Part shown: piece by piece, positions 1-9,000 of the stretch
Layout: the number at the start of each line of letters is the position of its first letter
Numbering within the stretch: the stretch's first letter is position 1
IMG/VR virus record: IMGVR_UViG_3300048834_001011
Span: 1-56,829 of that record
Strand: one strand, 5' to 3'
Source of the DNA: a virus
Length of the DNA stretch: 56,829 nt
Notes under the pieces: model-generated
Database searches by the model: none
The model's input: the letters and a program-made list of their open reading frames with translations, nothing else
Told to the model about the DNA's origin: nothing
Program-made: the position numbers and the translations under genes

Positions 1-2
1 GG

Positions 3-383
3 ATGAAGCAGGCCGTGCTCGCGGGCGCGCTCGATGCGCCGGGCTTTGCGCGCGGCGGCGCGGCGCGCCGTCGCCAGTACCTGCAGGTGAAGTGGATTCC
101 ACAGGGCTGGCAGTGGGTCGATCCGGAGAAGGAATTCAAGGCGATGCTGCTGGCGATCCGCGCGGGCCTGATGTCGCGCTCGGAAGCCATCTCGGCCTTC
201 GGCTACGACGCCGAAGACGTCGACCGCGAAATCGCCGCCGACAACAAGCGCGCCGACGACCTCGGCCTGATCTTTGACTCCGACCCCCGCTACACGTCCA
301 AGGACGGGGGCAGCGCAGAACCCAACCGCAGCGCGGTCGCCACCGACGAGGCCGACACATCCGGCAGCACGCCGACTGCCTGA
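3..383 (+). CDS. Phage portal protein, C-terminal part (5' truncated by window edge)
   Basis: This is the C-terminal 126 residues of a lambda gpB-type (lambdoid) portal protein. The portal is the dodecameric ring at one capsid vertex through which DNA is packaged and ejected, and to which the terminase docks. The W-x-P-Q-G-W-x-W-V-D-P-x-K-E motif and the SRSEAISAFGYDAEDVDREIA segment are typical of the end of this family. The rest of the gene lies left of the window, so the ATG at 3 is only the first in-frame Met, not the start. The disordered Ser/Thr-rich tail and the S49 protease following 10 nt downstream fit the lambda head order. Confidence 0.85.
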   Translation: MKQAVLAGALDAPGFARGGAARRRQYLQVKWIPQGWQWVDPEKEFKAMLLAIRAGLMSRSEAISAFGYDAEDVDREIAADNKRADDLGLIFDSDPRYTSKDGGSAEPNRSAVATDEADTSGSTPTA

Positions 384-393
384 AGGATTTCCC

Positions 394-1632
394 ATGACCT
401 TGCTGCCACATCTGGCGGCGCGCCTCTTTGGCGTGCCGCTGGCCATCCATCGTCCAAAACTTGACGTGATCCTGGCCGTGCTCGGGCCCCGGGTCGGCCT
501 TGCCGAGCTGACCGCCGCTCCCGGCTTCACACCGCCGCCACGCGCCGCACCCGGATCACCCACCGGCGTGGCGATCATTCCGATCCACGGCACGCTGGTG
601 CGCCGCACCATAGGGCTGGAAGCCGAGTCGGGCCTGACCAGCTACGCGGGCCTTACCGCGCAACTGGACGCCGCCATCGGCAATCCGGCGGTGTCGGCCA
701 TCCTGCTCGACATCGATTCGCCGGGTGGCGAGTCGGGCGGTGTGTTCGATCTGGCCGACCGCATCCGGGCGGCCAGCCAGATCAAGCCCGTGTGGGCCGT
801 GGCCAACGACATGGCCTTCTCGGCGGCCTACGCGCTGGCGTCCGCCGCCAGCCGAGTGTTCGTCTCGCGCACCGGTGGTGTCGGCTCGATTGGCGTCATC
901 GCGATGCACGTCGACCAGTCGGAGAAGGACGCGCAGGACGGCATTCACTACACCGCCGTGTTCGCGGGCGACCGCAAGAACGACCTCAACCCCCACGAGC
1001 CGATCTCCAGCGAAGCCCACGCCTTCCTCAAGGCCGAGGTGGGTCGCATCTACGGCCTGTTCGTCGAAACGGTGGCCCGCCACCGTGGGCTGGAGCCGTC
1101 CGCCGTGCGCGACACCGAAGCCGGGCTGTTCTTCGGGCAGGCCGCCGTGGCGATGGGCCTCGCCGACGCCGTCGGCACCTTCGACGACGCGCTGACCCAG
1201 CTGCTCGCATCCGTTTCCACCAACCCGACTCCGATGGCTTCGGCCAGGCGGGCGGGCTCTTTCTGCAACCACCCCCAGGAGTCATTGATGAATGATCGAA
1301 CCGACCCCGCTGCTCTTGATCGGCCTGTTGCTGATCCTGCTGGCAGCGTTTCTCAACCGTCCGCCGCCGCCACCCTGAACGTGGCCGACGCCATCGAGAT
1401 CGCGCAGACCTGCCAGCTTGCCGGTCGCGCCGACCTGATCGCGGGCTTCCTCGAAACCAACACCGCGCCCGCCAAGGTGCGCAGCCAGCTGCTCTCGGCC
1501 AAGGCCGATGCCAGCCCGGAGATCGTCAGCCGCATCGCGCCTGACGCCACCCGTCCCGCGCCCAGCAATCCGCTGATCGACGCCGCAAAGAACCTCGCGG
1601 CGCAGTCGTCCGCAATGAAGAAGGAGTTCTGA
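394..1632 (+). CDS. S49 (SppA-type) prohead protease fused to scaffold region
   Basis: A 412-residue homologue of lambda gpC, the prohead protease that matures the capsid. I start it at ATG 394 rather than at an upstream in-frame codon near 274 because an AAGGA motif lies at 383-387 and the earlier start would overlap the portal gene deeply. The S49 domain spans about residues 55-270. Ser143 in NDMAFSAAYALAS and Lys195 in AGDRKND are the likely catalytic dyad. The SPGGESGG motif (109-116) is the substrate/oxyanion region. Residues about 299-412 are low-complexity Ala-rich sequence, the expected place for scaffold. An internal in-frame start lies at 1288. Confidence 0.88.
   Translation: MTLLPHLAARLFGVPLAIHRPKLDVILAVLGPRVGLAELTAAPGFTPPPRAAPGSPTGVAIIPIHGTLVRRTIGLEAESGLTSYAGLTAQLDAAIGNPAVSAILLDIDSPGGESGGVFDLADRIRAASQIKPVWAVANDMAFSAAYALASAASRVFVSRTGGVGSIGVIAMHVDQSEKDAQDGIHYTAVFAGDRKNDLNPHEPISSEAHAFLKAEVGRIYGLFVETVARHRGLEPSAVRDTEAGLFFGQAAVAMGLADAVGTFDDALTQLLASVSTNPTPMASARRAGSFCNHPQESLMNDRTDPAALDRPVADPAGSVSQPSAAATLNVADAIEIAQTCQLAGRADLIAGFLETNTAPAKVRSQLLSAKADASPEIVSRIAPDATRPAPSNPLIDAAKNLAAQSSAMKKEF
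1288..1632 (+). CDS. Nested in-frame scaffold protein (Nu3-like)
   Basis: Within the protease gene, ATG 1288 is preceded at six nucleotides by a strong CAGGAG Shine-Dalgarno at 1276-1281 and shares the protease frame and stop. Translation from it gives a 114-residue acidic, Ala-rich, probably helical protein beginning MNDRTDPAALD and ending in KKEF. In lambda the scaffold Nu3 is made by exactly this kind of internal start within gene C. The family rule and the visible SD make a separate scaffold product likely, but expression is inferred. The scaffold would guide capsid assembly and then be removed by the protease whose C-terminus it duplicates. Confidence 0.65.
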   Translation: MNDRTDPAALDRPVADPAGSVSQPSAAATLNVADAIEIAQTCQLAGRADLIAGFLETNTAPAKVRSQLLSAKADASPEIVSRIAPDATRPAPSNPLIDAAKNLAAQSSAMKKEF

Positions 1633-1633
1633 A

Positions 1634-2014
1634 ATGCCCACCGTATTCACCGAGGCCATGAACCTGGGCGATCTGCTCAAGTTCGAAGCGCCCAACCTCT
1701 ATTCGCGTGACCGCGCGACCGTCGCCTCCGGCCAGAACCTGCCGCTGGGCACGGTCGTCGGCATCGTGACCGCCACCGGCAAGGTCAAGCAGTTCGACCC
1801 CTCCGCCGAGGATGGCACGCAGGTCGCTGCAGGGGTGCTGCTCCAGCCTTGCGACGCAAGCGCCGCCGACCGCACCGACGGCCTGCTCGTCACCCGTCAC
1901 GCCATCGTCTCCGATCACGCGCTCGCGTGGCCCGAGGCGATCACCTCCGCCGAGCAACTGGCGGCCATTGCCCAGCTCAAGGCGCTGGGCGTCCTCGTCC
2001 GCCAAGGAGTCTGA
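1634..2014 (+). CDS. Head decoration protein (gpD-like)
   Basis: A 126-residue protein directly after the protease, with AAGGAG at 1621-1626 and ATG 1634. It has the lambda gpD-like arrangement: an N-terminal arm, then a compact beta-rich domain with segments such as PLGTVVGIVTATGKVKQFDP and a C-terminal VLVRQGV. Decoration proteins trimerise on the expanded capsid and stabilise it against DNA pressure. Position between the protease/scaffold and major capsid genes is the lambda order (C-Nu3-D-E). The product length is close to lambda gpD (110 residues). The call rests on order and general similarity rather than a catalytic motif. Confidence 0.8.
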   Translation: MPTVFTEAMNLGDLLKFEAPNLYSRDRATVASGQNLPLGTVVGIVTATGKVKQFDPSAEDGTQVAAGVLLQPCDASAADRTDGLLVTRHAIVSDHALAWPEAITSAEQLAAIAQLKALGVLVRQGV

Positions 2015-2016
2015 CC

Positions 2017-3027
2017 ATGCAGAACATCTTCGAGAACCCGGCGTTTTCGATGTCGGCGCTGACGGCCGCCATCAACATCCTGCCCAACAACTACGACCGA
2101 CTGGCCCAGATGGGGCTGTTCGTCGACCGCCCACAGCGCTTTCGCTCGATCATCGTCGAGCAGCAGAACGGTGTGCTGACCCTGCTGCCGACGATGCCCG
2201 TGGGCTCGCCCGGCACCGTGGGCGTGCGCGGCCAGCGCAACGTGCGCTCGTTCCACATCCCGCACATCCCGCACGACGACGTGGTGCTGCCCGAGGAAGT
2301 GCAAGGCATTCGCGCCTTCGGCTCGGAGACGGAACTGCAGACCGTGGCGGGCGTGATGGCGCAGCACCTGCAGACGATGCGCAACAAGCACGCGATCACC
2401 CTGGAGCACCTGCGCTTCGGCGCGCTCAAGGGATTGATCCTCGATGCCGACGGCAGCGTGATCTACAACCTCTACAACGAGTTCGGCATCACGCCGCAGA
2501 CCTTCACGTGGGACATCGCCGCGCACGACAGCGGCTTCGACGTCGGCAAGGCCTGCCGCGATCTGCTGCGCTACGTCGAGGACAACCTGCAGGGCGAACG
2601 GATGACCGGCATCCACGTGCTGGTCGGCAAGGACTTCTTCGAGGCGCTCACCACGCACGACGACGTCATCACGGCCTACGAGCGCTGGCAGGACGGTCAG
2701 GCGCTGCGCACCGATATGCGCGCGGGATTCAGTTTCTGCGGCATCACCTTCGAGGAGCATCGCGGCCGTGCGACCGCACCCGGTGGAACCGTGCGCCGCT
2801 TCGTCGAGGAGGACGAGGGCCACGCCTTCCCGCTGGGCACGATGGACACCTTCGCCACCTACTACGCGCCCGCCGACTTCAACGAAACGGCCAACACGAT
2901 GGCGCTGCCGCTCTACGCCAAGCAGGAGCCGCGCAAGTTCGACCGGGGCACCGACCTGCACACGCAGGCCAACCCGCTGCCGCTGTGCCATCGCCCGCAG
3001 TTGCTGGTCAAACTGACGGTGGCGTGA
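2017..3027 (+). CDS. Major capsid protein (gpE-like, HK97 fold)
   Basis: A 336-residue major capsid protein close to lambda gpE in length (341) and style. It starts at ATG 2017 straight after the decoration-protein stop; the open frame continues upstream to 1849, but that part overlaps the decoration gene. Recognisable family segments are AAINILPNNYDRLAQMGLF near the N-terminus, VRSFHIPHIPHDD around residue 80 and a C-terminal RPQLLVKLTVA. It assembles with the portal and scaffold into the procapsid. The stop codon shares a base with the next gene's start (TGATG), so the downstream connector is probably translationally coupled. Confidence 0.9.
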   Translation: MQNIFENPAFSMSALTAAINILPNNYDRLAQMGLFVDRPQRFRSIIVEQQNGVLTLLPTMPVGSPGTVGVRGQRNVRSFHIPHIPHDDVVLPEEVQGIRAFGSETELQTVAGVMAQHLQTMRNKHAITLEHLRFGALKGLILDADGSVIYNLYNEFGITPQTFTWDIAAHDSGFDVGKACRDLLRYVEDNLQGERMTGIHVLVGKDFFEALTTHDDVITAYERWQDGQALRTDMRAGFSFCGITFEEHRGRATAPGGTVRRFVEEDEGHAFPLGTMDTFATYYAPADFNETANTMALPLYAKQEPRKFDRGTDLHTQANPLPLCHRPQLLVKLTVA

Positions 3028-3329
3028 TGGCCTTGATCGAGCGTCTGTACCAGTCGGCCGCCAATGCGGGCCTGACGGTGCGTTGCCGCTGGGTACCTGC
3101 GGGCGGCGAACCCGCCCGAACGCAGCAGGTCGGGTTTTCCGCGCCGGACGACACCGTGTTCGACGGCCTGGCCTTGAACACCGACTACGCGATCACCTAT
3201 CCGGCGTCGGTGTTCGTAGGCCTCGCGGCGCGCGACACCGTGGTGATCGGCGGCCTGACCTACCAGGTGCGCGATGTCCGGGCCGTGGCCGACGGCTCGG
3301 AAATGCGCGCCAAGCTCACAAGGCTCTGA
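3027..3329 (+). CDS. Head-tail joining protein (gpFII-like, tentative)
   Basis: A 100-residue protein whose ATG overlaps the capsid stop as TGATG. It is beta-rich, with conserved-looking segments FDGLALNTDYAITYP and DTVVIGGLTYQVRDVRAV and a C-terminal KLTRL. Small proteins of this kind after the capsid gene are usually head-tail connectors of the lambda gpFII class (phage head-tail joining family), which sit beneath the portal ring and offer the tail a docking surface. The longer open frame upstream to 1812 lies inside the decoration and capsid genes and is not used. Assignment rests on order, size and general resemblance. Confidence 0.6.
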   Translation: MALIERLYQSAANAGLTVRCRWVPAGGEPARTQQVGFSAPDDTVFDGLALNTDYAITYPASVFVGLAARDTVVIGGLTYQVRDVRAVADGSEMRAKLTRL

Positions 3330-3332
3330 CCG

Positions 3333-3779
3333 ATGGCTGCCCACTCGATCCGCGAACAGATTCTGCTCGCGGTGCTTGACGCTGTCCGCGTGCCAGTGGA
3401 ATCGCTCGGGGCCACGCTGCACCGCTCGCCCACGGTGGCCATCAGTAGGGAGCAATCCCCGGCCCTGGTGTTGTTTCCCGAAGCCGAGCAGATCACCGAG
3501 CGCGCCAACGACCGCGTCACGCGCGAGCTCACGGTGCGCCTCGTGGCGCTGGCCCGGGCGGTACCACCCGCGTTCCCCGAAACCGAAGCCGACCGGCTGC
3601 TCACCGCTGTCCACGCCGCGCTCTTGGCCGACCGGAATCTGGGCGGCCTCGCCTTGGGCATCCGCGAACTGGACTGCGAATGGGACGTCGAGGACGCCGA
3701 CGCGGTCGCCGCCTCGATTCCGGCGCGCTACGCGATCACCTACCGCACGCTCAACACCGACCTATCAACCAAGGGATGA
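3333..3779 (+). CDS. Tail completion / minor tail protein
   Basis: A 148-residue protein beginning MAAHSIREQILLAVLDAV, with two N-terminal helices followed by a beta-rich body and an ending (ARYAITYRTLNTD) typical of tail-terminator or tail-completion proteins of the gpU/gpZ type. These cap the tail tube and join it to the head. The gene lies between the connector and the tail tube gene, the expected place. Its stop (3777-3779) overlaps an alternative ATG of the next small gene. The precise role, terminator or completion, cannot be fixed from sequence alone. Confidence 0.6.
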   Translation: MAAHSIREQILLAVLDAVRVPVESLGATLHRSPTVAISREQSPALVLFPEAEQITERANDRVTRELTVRLVALARAVPPAFPETEADRLLTAVHAALLADRNLGGLALGIRELDCEWDVEDADAVAASIPARYAITYRTLNTDLSTKG

Positions 3780-3784
3780 CCCCC

Positions 3785-4006
3785 ATGACCCACATCGTCT
3801 TGAACCGCCCGCACACCCACGCGGGCCGAGCCTGCCAAGCGGGCGAACGGCTGGACGTGGATGGCGGCACCGCCGACTGGCTTGTCGCCAACGGCATCGC
3901 CCGCCACGACCGCCAGCCTGTCCCCGCGCCGCAACCGGAAGCTGACGGCACCCCTGTCGAACCCACCCGACCCATCACTACCCACCGCAAGGAATCCAAA
4001 TCATGA
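3785..4006 (+). CDS. Small phage protein (DUF7210-like)
   Basis: A 73-residue protein starting MTHIVLNRPHTHAGRACQAGERL. Start 3785 is chosen over the in-frame ATG 3776 because AAGGG at 3771-3775 is nine bases from 3785 but directly abuts 3776. The first 40 residues form a small beta-like module (hydrophobic N-terminus, GERLDVDGGTADWLVANGIA) seen in short phage proteins encoded next to tail tube genes. The tail is Pro-rich and probably disordered. The stop overlaps the tail tube start (ATGA). Function is unknown. Confidence 0.65.
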   Translation: MTHIVLNRPHTHAGRACQAGERLDVDGGTADWLVANGIARHDRQPVPAPQPEADGTPVEPTRPITTHRKESKS

Positions 4007-4755
4007 GCACCTACGCATCGTTCCAGGGCCGCGTCTTTCTCGGCAAGCGCGATATCGACGGTTTTCCCATCGAAGTGCGCTCGCCCGGCAACGTGGCCGA
4101 GCTGAAGCTCTCGCTCAAGACCGACGTGCTGGAGCACTACGAGAGCCAGACCGGCCAGCGTTCGCTCGACCACCGGATGGTCAAGCAAAAGTCCGCCACG
4201 GTGAACCTCACCATCGAGGAATTCACCAAGGAGAACCTCGCGCTGGCCCTCTACGGCAACCACGTCACCGGCACCACCGGCTCGGTGACTGCGGAAACCA
4301 TTGGCGGCGCGACGCCGGTCATCGGCGACCGCTACTTCTTCGCGCATCCGAAGGTGTCAGCGGTCGTCGTCACCGATTCGGCGGGCGCACCCGCGACGCT
4401 GCTCGCAGGCACCAATTACACCGTCGACAACGACTTCGGTGCCCTCCAGTTTCTGGATACCACCGGCTTTACCGCGCCGTTCAAGGCGGCCTACACCTAC
4501 GGCGCGGCCACCGAGATCGGCATCTTCACGCAGTCGGTGCCGGAGCGGTATCTGCGGCTGGAGGGCATCAACACCGCGCAGGGCAACGCCAAAGTGCTGG
4601 TCGAGCTGTACCGCGTCGCTTTCGATCCGCTGAAGGAAATCTCCTTCATCTCGGACGAGTACAACAAGTTCGAGCTGGAAGGTTCGCTCCTGGCCGACAC
4701 CACCAAGCCCTATGACGCGGTGCTGGGCCAGTTCGGCCGCATCGTGCAGCTGTGA
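4003..4755 (+). CDS. Phage tail tube protein
   Basis: A 250-residue major tail tube protein that stacks as rings to form the tail lumen. Features are the N-terminal FQGRVFLGKRDIDGFP, a beta-strand-rich first half containing SATVNLTIEEFTKENLALALYG, and a C-terminal FDPLKEISFISDEYNKFELEGSLLADTTKP, the typical last part of this group of tube proteins. The start overlaps the upstream stop (ATGA). The gene is followed directly by the tail chaperone pair and the tape measure gene, the near-universal siphophage order. Confidence 0.8.
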   Translation: MSTYASFQGRVFLGKRDIDGFPIEVRSPGNVAELKLSLKTDVLEHYESQTGQRSLDHRMVKQKSATVNLTIEEFTKENLALALYGNHVTGTTGSVTAETIGGATPVIGDRYFFAHPKVSAVVVTDSAGAPATLLAGTNYTVDNDFGALQFLDTTGFTAPFKAAYTYGAATEIGIFTQSVPERYLRLEGINTAQGNAKVLVELYRVAFDPLKEISFISDEYNKFELEGSLLADTTKPYDAVLGQFGRIVQL

Positions 4756-4772
4756 ACGAGGTGAGGCCAACC

Positions 4773-5174
4773 ATGAGCGATCTGGAAACCCTCATTCCGC
4801 AGGCGGTGGAACTGGTGATCGACGGCGAGCCGCTGGCGATCAAGCCGCTCCGGGTCGGGCAGATGCCCGCCTTCCTGCGCGCGATCACGCCGGTGATGCA
4901 GCAGATTGGTGGCGACGGCATCGACTGGCTGGCGCTGTTCGGCGAGCGCGGCGACGACCTGCTGACGGCAGTGTCGATTGCCGTCGGCAAGCCGCGCGCG
5001 TGGGTCGACGAGTTGGCCGCCGACGAGGCCATCCTGCTGGCTGCGAAGGTGATCGAGGTGAACGCGGATTTTTTTACCCGGACGGTGATGCCGCGCCTCG
5101 ACGGCCTGATCGCGCAGACCAGCGCAGTGGCGGCCACAGCGGCCACGGCTGGTTCGACACCGTCCAGTACCTGA
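4773..5174 (+). CDS. Tail assembly chaperone, short form (gpG-like)
   Basis: A 133-residue protein from ATG 4773, chosen over the in-frame GTG at 4752 because GAGGTGAGG precedes 4773 and the GTG lies inside the tube gene. It has an N-terminal MSDLETLIPQAVELVIDGEP, a helical middle and an Ala/Thr-rich end. Chaperones of this class coat the tape measure protein and recruit tube subunits. A homopolymeric T7 run inside the gene (5069-5075) can shift ribosomes by -1 into the frame that runs to 5380, giving a lambda G/GT-like long form. Assignment is by position, size and the frameshift architecture. Confidence 0.72.
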   Translation: MSDLETLIPQAVELVIDGEPLAIKPLRVGQMPAFLRAITPVMQQIGGDGIDWLALFGERGDDLLTAVSIAVGKPRAWVDELAADEAILLAAKVIEVNADFFTRTVMPRLDGLIAQTSAVAATAATAGSTPSST

Positions 5175-5380
5175 TCGCGCACGGTCACCGGCTGCCGGAC
5201 GTCCTCGACTACACCCTGGCACAGCTGCGCGGCTTCGCCGCCGCCACGGCGCGAGAGGAGGCGGCGCATGACGCACGGCTGCTCTCCCTGATCGCCATCG
5301 GGGCGCGCGGCGATTCGCGTCACCTCGACCAGACCCTCGACAGGCTTCAAGACCGTGCGCATCTCGATCCGCATCGATAG
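4773..5380 (+). CDS. Tail assembly chaperone, -1 frameshift long form (gpGT-like)
   Basis: If translating ribosomes slip by -1 at T TTT TTT (5069-5075), reading continues through YPDGDAAPRRPDRADQ to GWFDTVQYLIAHGHRLPDVL and stops at 5380. The section from about 5150 (FDTVQYLIAHGHRLPDVLDY) has good coding character and resembles the T-domain of phage tail chaperones, yet it has no convincing start of its own. This is the lambda G/GT arrangement: a few percent of ribosomes make a fusion whose T part binds the tube protein. The fusion is inferred, and an alternative slip point further downstream is possible. Confidence 0.62.
5069..5075 (+). other. Candidate -1 ribosomal slippery heptamer (T TTT TTT)
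   Basis: Seven T residues fall exactly in X XXY YYZ register in the chaperone gene, with zero-frame codons TTT (5070-5072) and TTT (5073-5075). A -1 slip keeps perfect codon-anticodon pairing and opens the frame ending at 5380. The rest of this GC-rich gene contains no other comparable homopolymer run. Confidence 0.6.
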
Positions 5381-5999
5381 CAAGGCCGCGCAGGCACAGT
5401 TGCGCCGTTGGGGCGGCGAGTTCCGCGACAAGGTCAAGAAGGCGGTCGCGCGTGGCATCGCCAGTGAGGCCGCCGATCTCAAGCAGGACGTTCGCAGCCA
5501 CGTTGCAGGCCAGATGGCGATGGTCAAGAAGTCCTTCGTCAAGGGCTTCACCGCCAAGGTGCTGGACAAGGACAAGAACCGGCTGCCCGCGCTCTACGTC
5601 GGTTCGCGCATCCCGTGGTCGGGCATCCACGAACGCGGCGGCGTGATCGGTGGCCGGATGTTGATCCCGTTGCACGGGCGCATCGGCCGCAAGCGCTTCA
5701 AGGCCCAGATCGCCGAGCTGATGCGCGGCGGCAATGCTTATTTCATCAAGAACGCCAAGGGGAACCTCGTGCTGATGGCCGAGAACATCAAGGAACACGA
5801 CCGGCCACTGTCGGGCTTCAAGCGCCGATACCGCAAGGCCGAAGGCATCAAGAAGTTGAAGCGCGGCGCGGACGTTCCCATCGCCGTGCTGGTGCCACGC
5901 GTGCAGCTCAAAAAGCGCCTGAACATCGAGCGCATGGTCGCCGGTCGCATCCCGCGCTTGTCGGTGGCTATCGAGAAGCAGTTGCGGCAGGTGGACTGA
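5355..5999 (+). CDS. Phage tail-associated protein (DUF6441-like)
   Basis: A 214-residue basic protein starting at GTG 5355 and overlapping the end of the frameshifted chaperone frame. It has an N-terminal helical half rich in Lys/Arg (SEAADLKQDVRSHVAGQMAM) and a middle with YVGSRIPWSGIHERGGVIGG, a pattern of minor tail proteins encoded just before tape measure genes. A role in tail assembly near the tape measure or tail terminator is likely from position. No enzymatic motif is visible. The GTG start is preferred because residues MRISIRIDSKAAQ follow immediately and no better ATG exists upstream. Confidence 0.6.
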   Translation: MRISIRIDSKAAQAQLRRWGGEFRDKVKKAVARGIASEAADLKQDVRSHVAGQMAMVKKSFVKGFTAKVLDKDKNRLPALYVGSRIPWSGIHERGGVIGGRMLIPLHGRIGRKRFKAQIAELMRGGNAYFIKNAKGNLVLMAENIKEHDRPLSGFKRRYRKAEGIKKLKRGADVPIAVLVPRVQLKKRLNIERMVAGRIPRLSVAIEKQLRQVD

Positions 6000-6000
6000 C

Positions 6001-9000
6001 GTGGCAAACCGGATTTCCGTCCTCGTTGCGTTGGAAGGTGCCGACGAGGGGCTCAAGCGCGCCATCAACTCTGCCGAGCGCAGCCTCGGCGGCTTCGGTG
6101 CCAGCGCCAAGACCGCGAGCGACAAGGCTGCCGCCGGGGTGGCCGAGGTCAAGGCCGGGATGAATGCCTTCGGCGATCAGGTTGCCAAGGCCAAGACCCA
6201 GCTTCTGGCCTTCCTGACCATCAACTGGGCGGCGGGCAAGCTGCAGGAGATCGTCCAGATCGCCGATGCGTGGAACATGATGTCCGCGCGCCTGAAGCTC
6301 GCCACCGCAGGGAGCCGCGAATATACGGTCGCGCAGAAGGAACTGTTCGCCATCGCCCAGCGCATTGGCGTGCCGATCCAGGAAACCGCCACCCTCTACG
6401 GCAAGCTGCAGCAGGCGGTGCGGATGCTGGGCGGCGAGCAGAAGGACGCGCTGTCGATCACCGAAAGCATCTCGCAGGCGCTGCGTCTGTCTGGCGCGTC
6501 GGCCACCGAGGCGCAGTCCTCGTTGCTGCAGTTCGGTCAGGCGCTGGCCTCGGGCGTGCTGCGCGGCGAGGAATTCAACTCCGTCGTCGAGAACAGCCCG
6601 CGTCTGGCCAAAGCCCTGGCCGACGGCCTGAACGTGCCCATCGGGCGGCTGCGCAAGCTGGCCGAGGAAGGACGGCTCACCGCCGACGTGGTGGTCAACG
6701 CGCTGATGAGCCAGAAGGACAAGCTGGCCGCCGAATACGCGCAATTGCCACAAACCGTCGGCCAAGCCTTCACGCGCCTGTCGAACGCCTTCGGGCAGTG
6801 GATCAGCAAGCTGGACGAATCCACCGGTTTCACCAAGAAGCTCGCCGAAGCGCTGACGTGGTTGTCGGAAAACCTCGACACGGTGATGAAGTGGCTGGGG
6901 CGTATCGCCGAAGTGGGCCTTGCGGTGCTGATCTACCGCCTGATCCCGGCGCTGATCATCGCGTGGCAGACAGCGGGCGCGGCGGCGGTGACGGCGGCCA
7001 GCACCACGGCGGCGGCGTGGGCAGCGGCGAACCTGTCGCTGTCGAACGCCATAGCCACCGTCGGCAAGCTGCGGGTGGCCTTTGCCGTGCTCGGCGCGGC
7101 CATCGTCGGCTGGGAGATCGGCACCTGGCTGTCGGAGAAGTTCGAGATTGTCCGCAAGGCAGGCATCTTCATGGTGCAGGTGCTGATGACGGGCATCGAG
7201 CACCTGCGCTTTCGCTGGGAGGTGTTCGCCGCGATCTTCACGTCGGACACCATCGCCGAGGCCACCAAGCGCCACGCCGAACGCCTCACGGAGATGAATC
7301 GAATCTTCGCCGAGATGTACGCCGATGCCTCTGAGGGCGCGAACGCGGCCAAGGGGGCGATGAACACCGCCGCGACCGCCGCCGAGGAGATCGCCAAACG
7401 GTTAGAGGCTGTGCGTCAGGGCACGCAGGAGGCAGTCGGTCGCGGCATCGAGGCGGTTCACGCCGCGCTGGAGAAACTCAAGTCCCGGCTGGGCGAGGTC
7501 GAACAGGCGGTCGGCAAGGCCCAAGGGGTGGTCAACGATGCCACCGCCAAGATGGCCGAGGCCTACAAGGGCTTCACCGCCATCGTTGAGGCCAATCTGC
7601 AAACGCAGATCACGGCGGTGAAGGCGCGCTACGAGCAGGAGAAGGCAGAACTGGAGCGCACCCAGCAGTCGGAAGCCGCCAAGATCACCAAGTCCACGCA
7701 ACTGCTCACCGAAGCCCTGACGCAACAGACCACGCTGCGCCGTCAGGCCACGACCGACACGCTGCAACTGATCGACCAGGAAACGCAGGCGCGCAAAGAG
7801 GCCGCAGCCCGCCAGGGCGCGACCGAAACGGAGCGCGCGGCCAACGTGCAGCGTGTTGAGAACGACATCCTCGCCACCAAGCGTCAGACGCTGGCGCAGG
7901 CGCTGGGCGAATACCGCCAGCACATCGACGCGCTCAACGCCGAGGCCAACCGGCATCTGGCGGAAGTGCAGCGCATCGAGGAGGCCAAGCGCCAGTTGTC
8001 GATGTCTACGGAGGAGCGCATCCGCGACATCCGCCGTCAGGGCATGACGGATTACGAGGCGACCGAGGATCGGAAACGCCAAATCGCTGAGATGCAAGAG
8101 CAAGCACGCCGGGCGCTTGCCAACGGCGAACTGGAACTGGCGCGACAGCTTGCGCAAAAGGCGATGGACATGGCCGCTCAGGTGGCCAGCGCCCAGACCA
8201 GCGAGGCCAAGCGCGGCGAGGAAGCGCGCAAGCAGTCCGAACAGGCGGTGTCGCAGGTCACGCAGCTCGAAGCGCAGTCGCGCGAAGCCTATCGTCGGCA
8301 GGAATACCAGCAGGCCACCGATCTGATGCGGCAGGCCGACCAATTGCGCGCCGAGCTGGCGCAGAAGTCCAAAGAGGCCGATGCGCAGGCCGCGCAGGGC
8401 AAGCAAGGCGTGCGCGACGCCATCGACCGCATCCGCCAGTCCGAGGAAATCCTCAACCAGACGCTGGATGCCGAGGCCAAGGCGCACCAGACCGCCGCAC
8501 GCGAAGCGCTCAGCGCGCGTGACCAGATCCGCCAGACCCTGGAGCAGACGCAAACCCAGATCGACCAGATCACCGCCAAGCTCAAGGATGGCCTGAAGGT
8601 CACGCTGGACGCCGACACCGAGCGATTCGACAAGGCCATCGCCGATCTCGACAAGGCGCTGGCCGAGAAGGAGTACCTGCTCCAGATTCAAGCCGATCTG
8701 CAGGAAGCGGAGAAGAAGCTCAAGGAATACGAAGCGCTACTCAAGGAAGGCAAGACGCTGCCGGTCGATGCCGACGTGTCGAAGGCCAAGGAAGCGCTCG
8801 ATAAGCTCAAGGTCTACGCCGACCAGAACGCACAGTTCGAACTGAAGGTGGCGACCGAGAAGGCGCAGGCCGCGATCACCAACGTCGACGGAATGATCAA
8901 GGCGCTGGATCGCATCCAGACCGAATCGCGCCACACCGTCAGTCACAACGCCGACGCAGCACGCTCCGAGATCATGAGCTTGAACGGGGCCAACACCAGC

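Noticed and set aside
556-1272. Long antisense frame across the protease gene
   Set aside because: Arg/His/Gly-rich mirror of a GC-rich gene; no start signal and the sense frame has clear S49 motifs.
4710-6152. 480-codon minus-strand frame across tail genes
   Set aside because: It opposes three well-supported tail genes and has the composition typical of antisense frames in GC-rich DNA.
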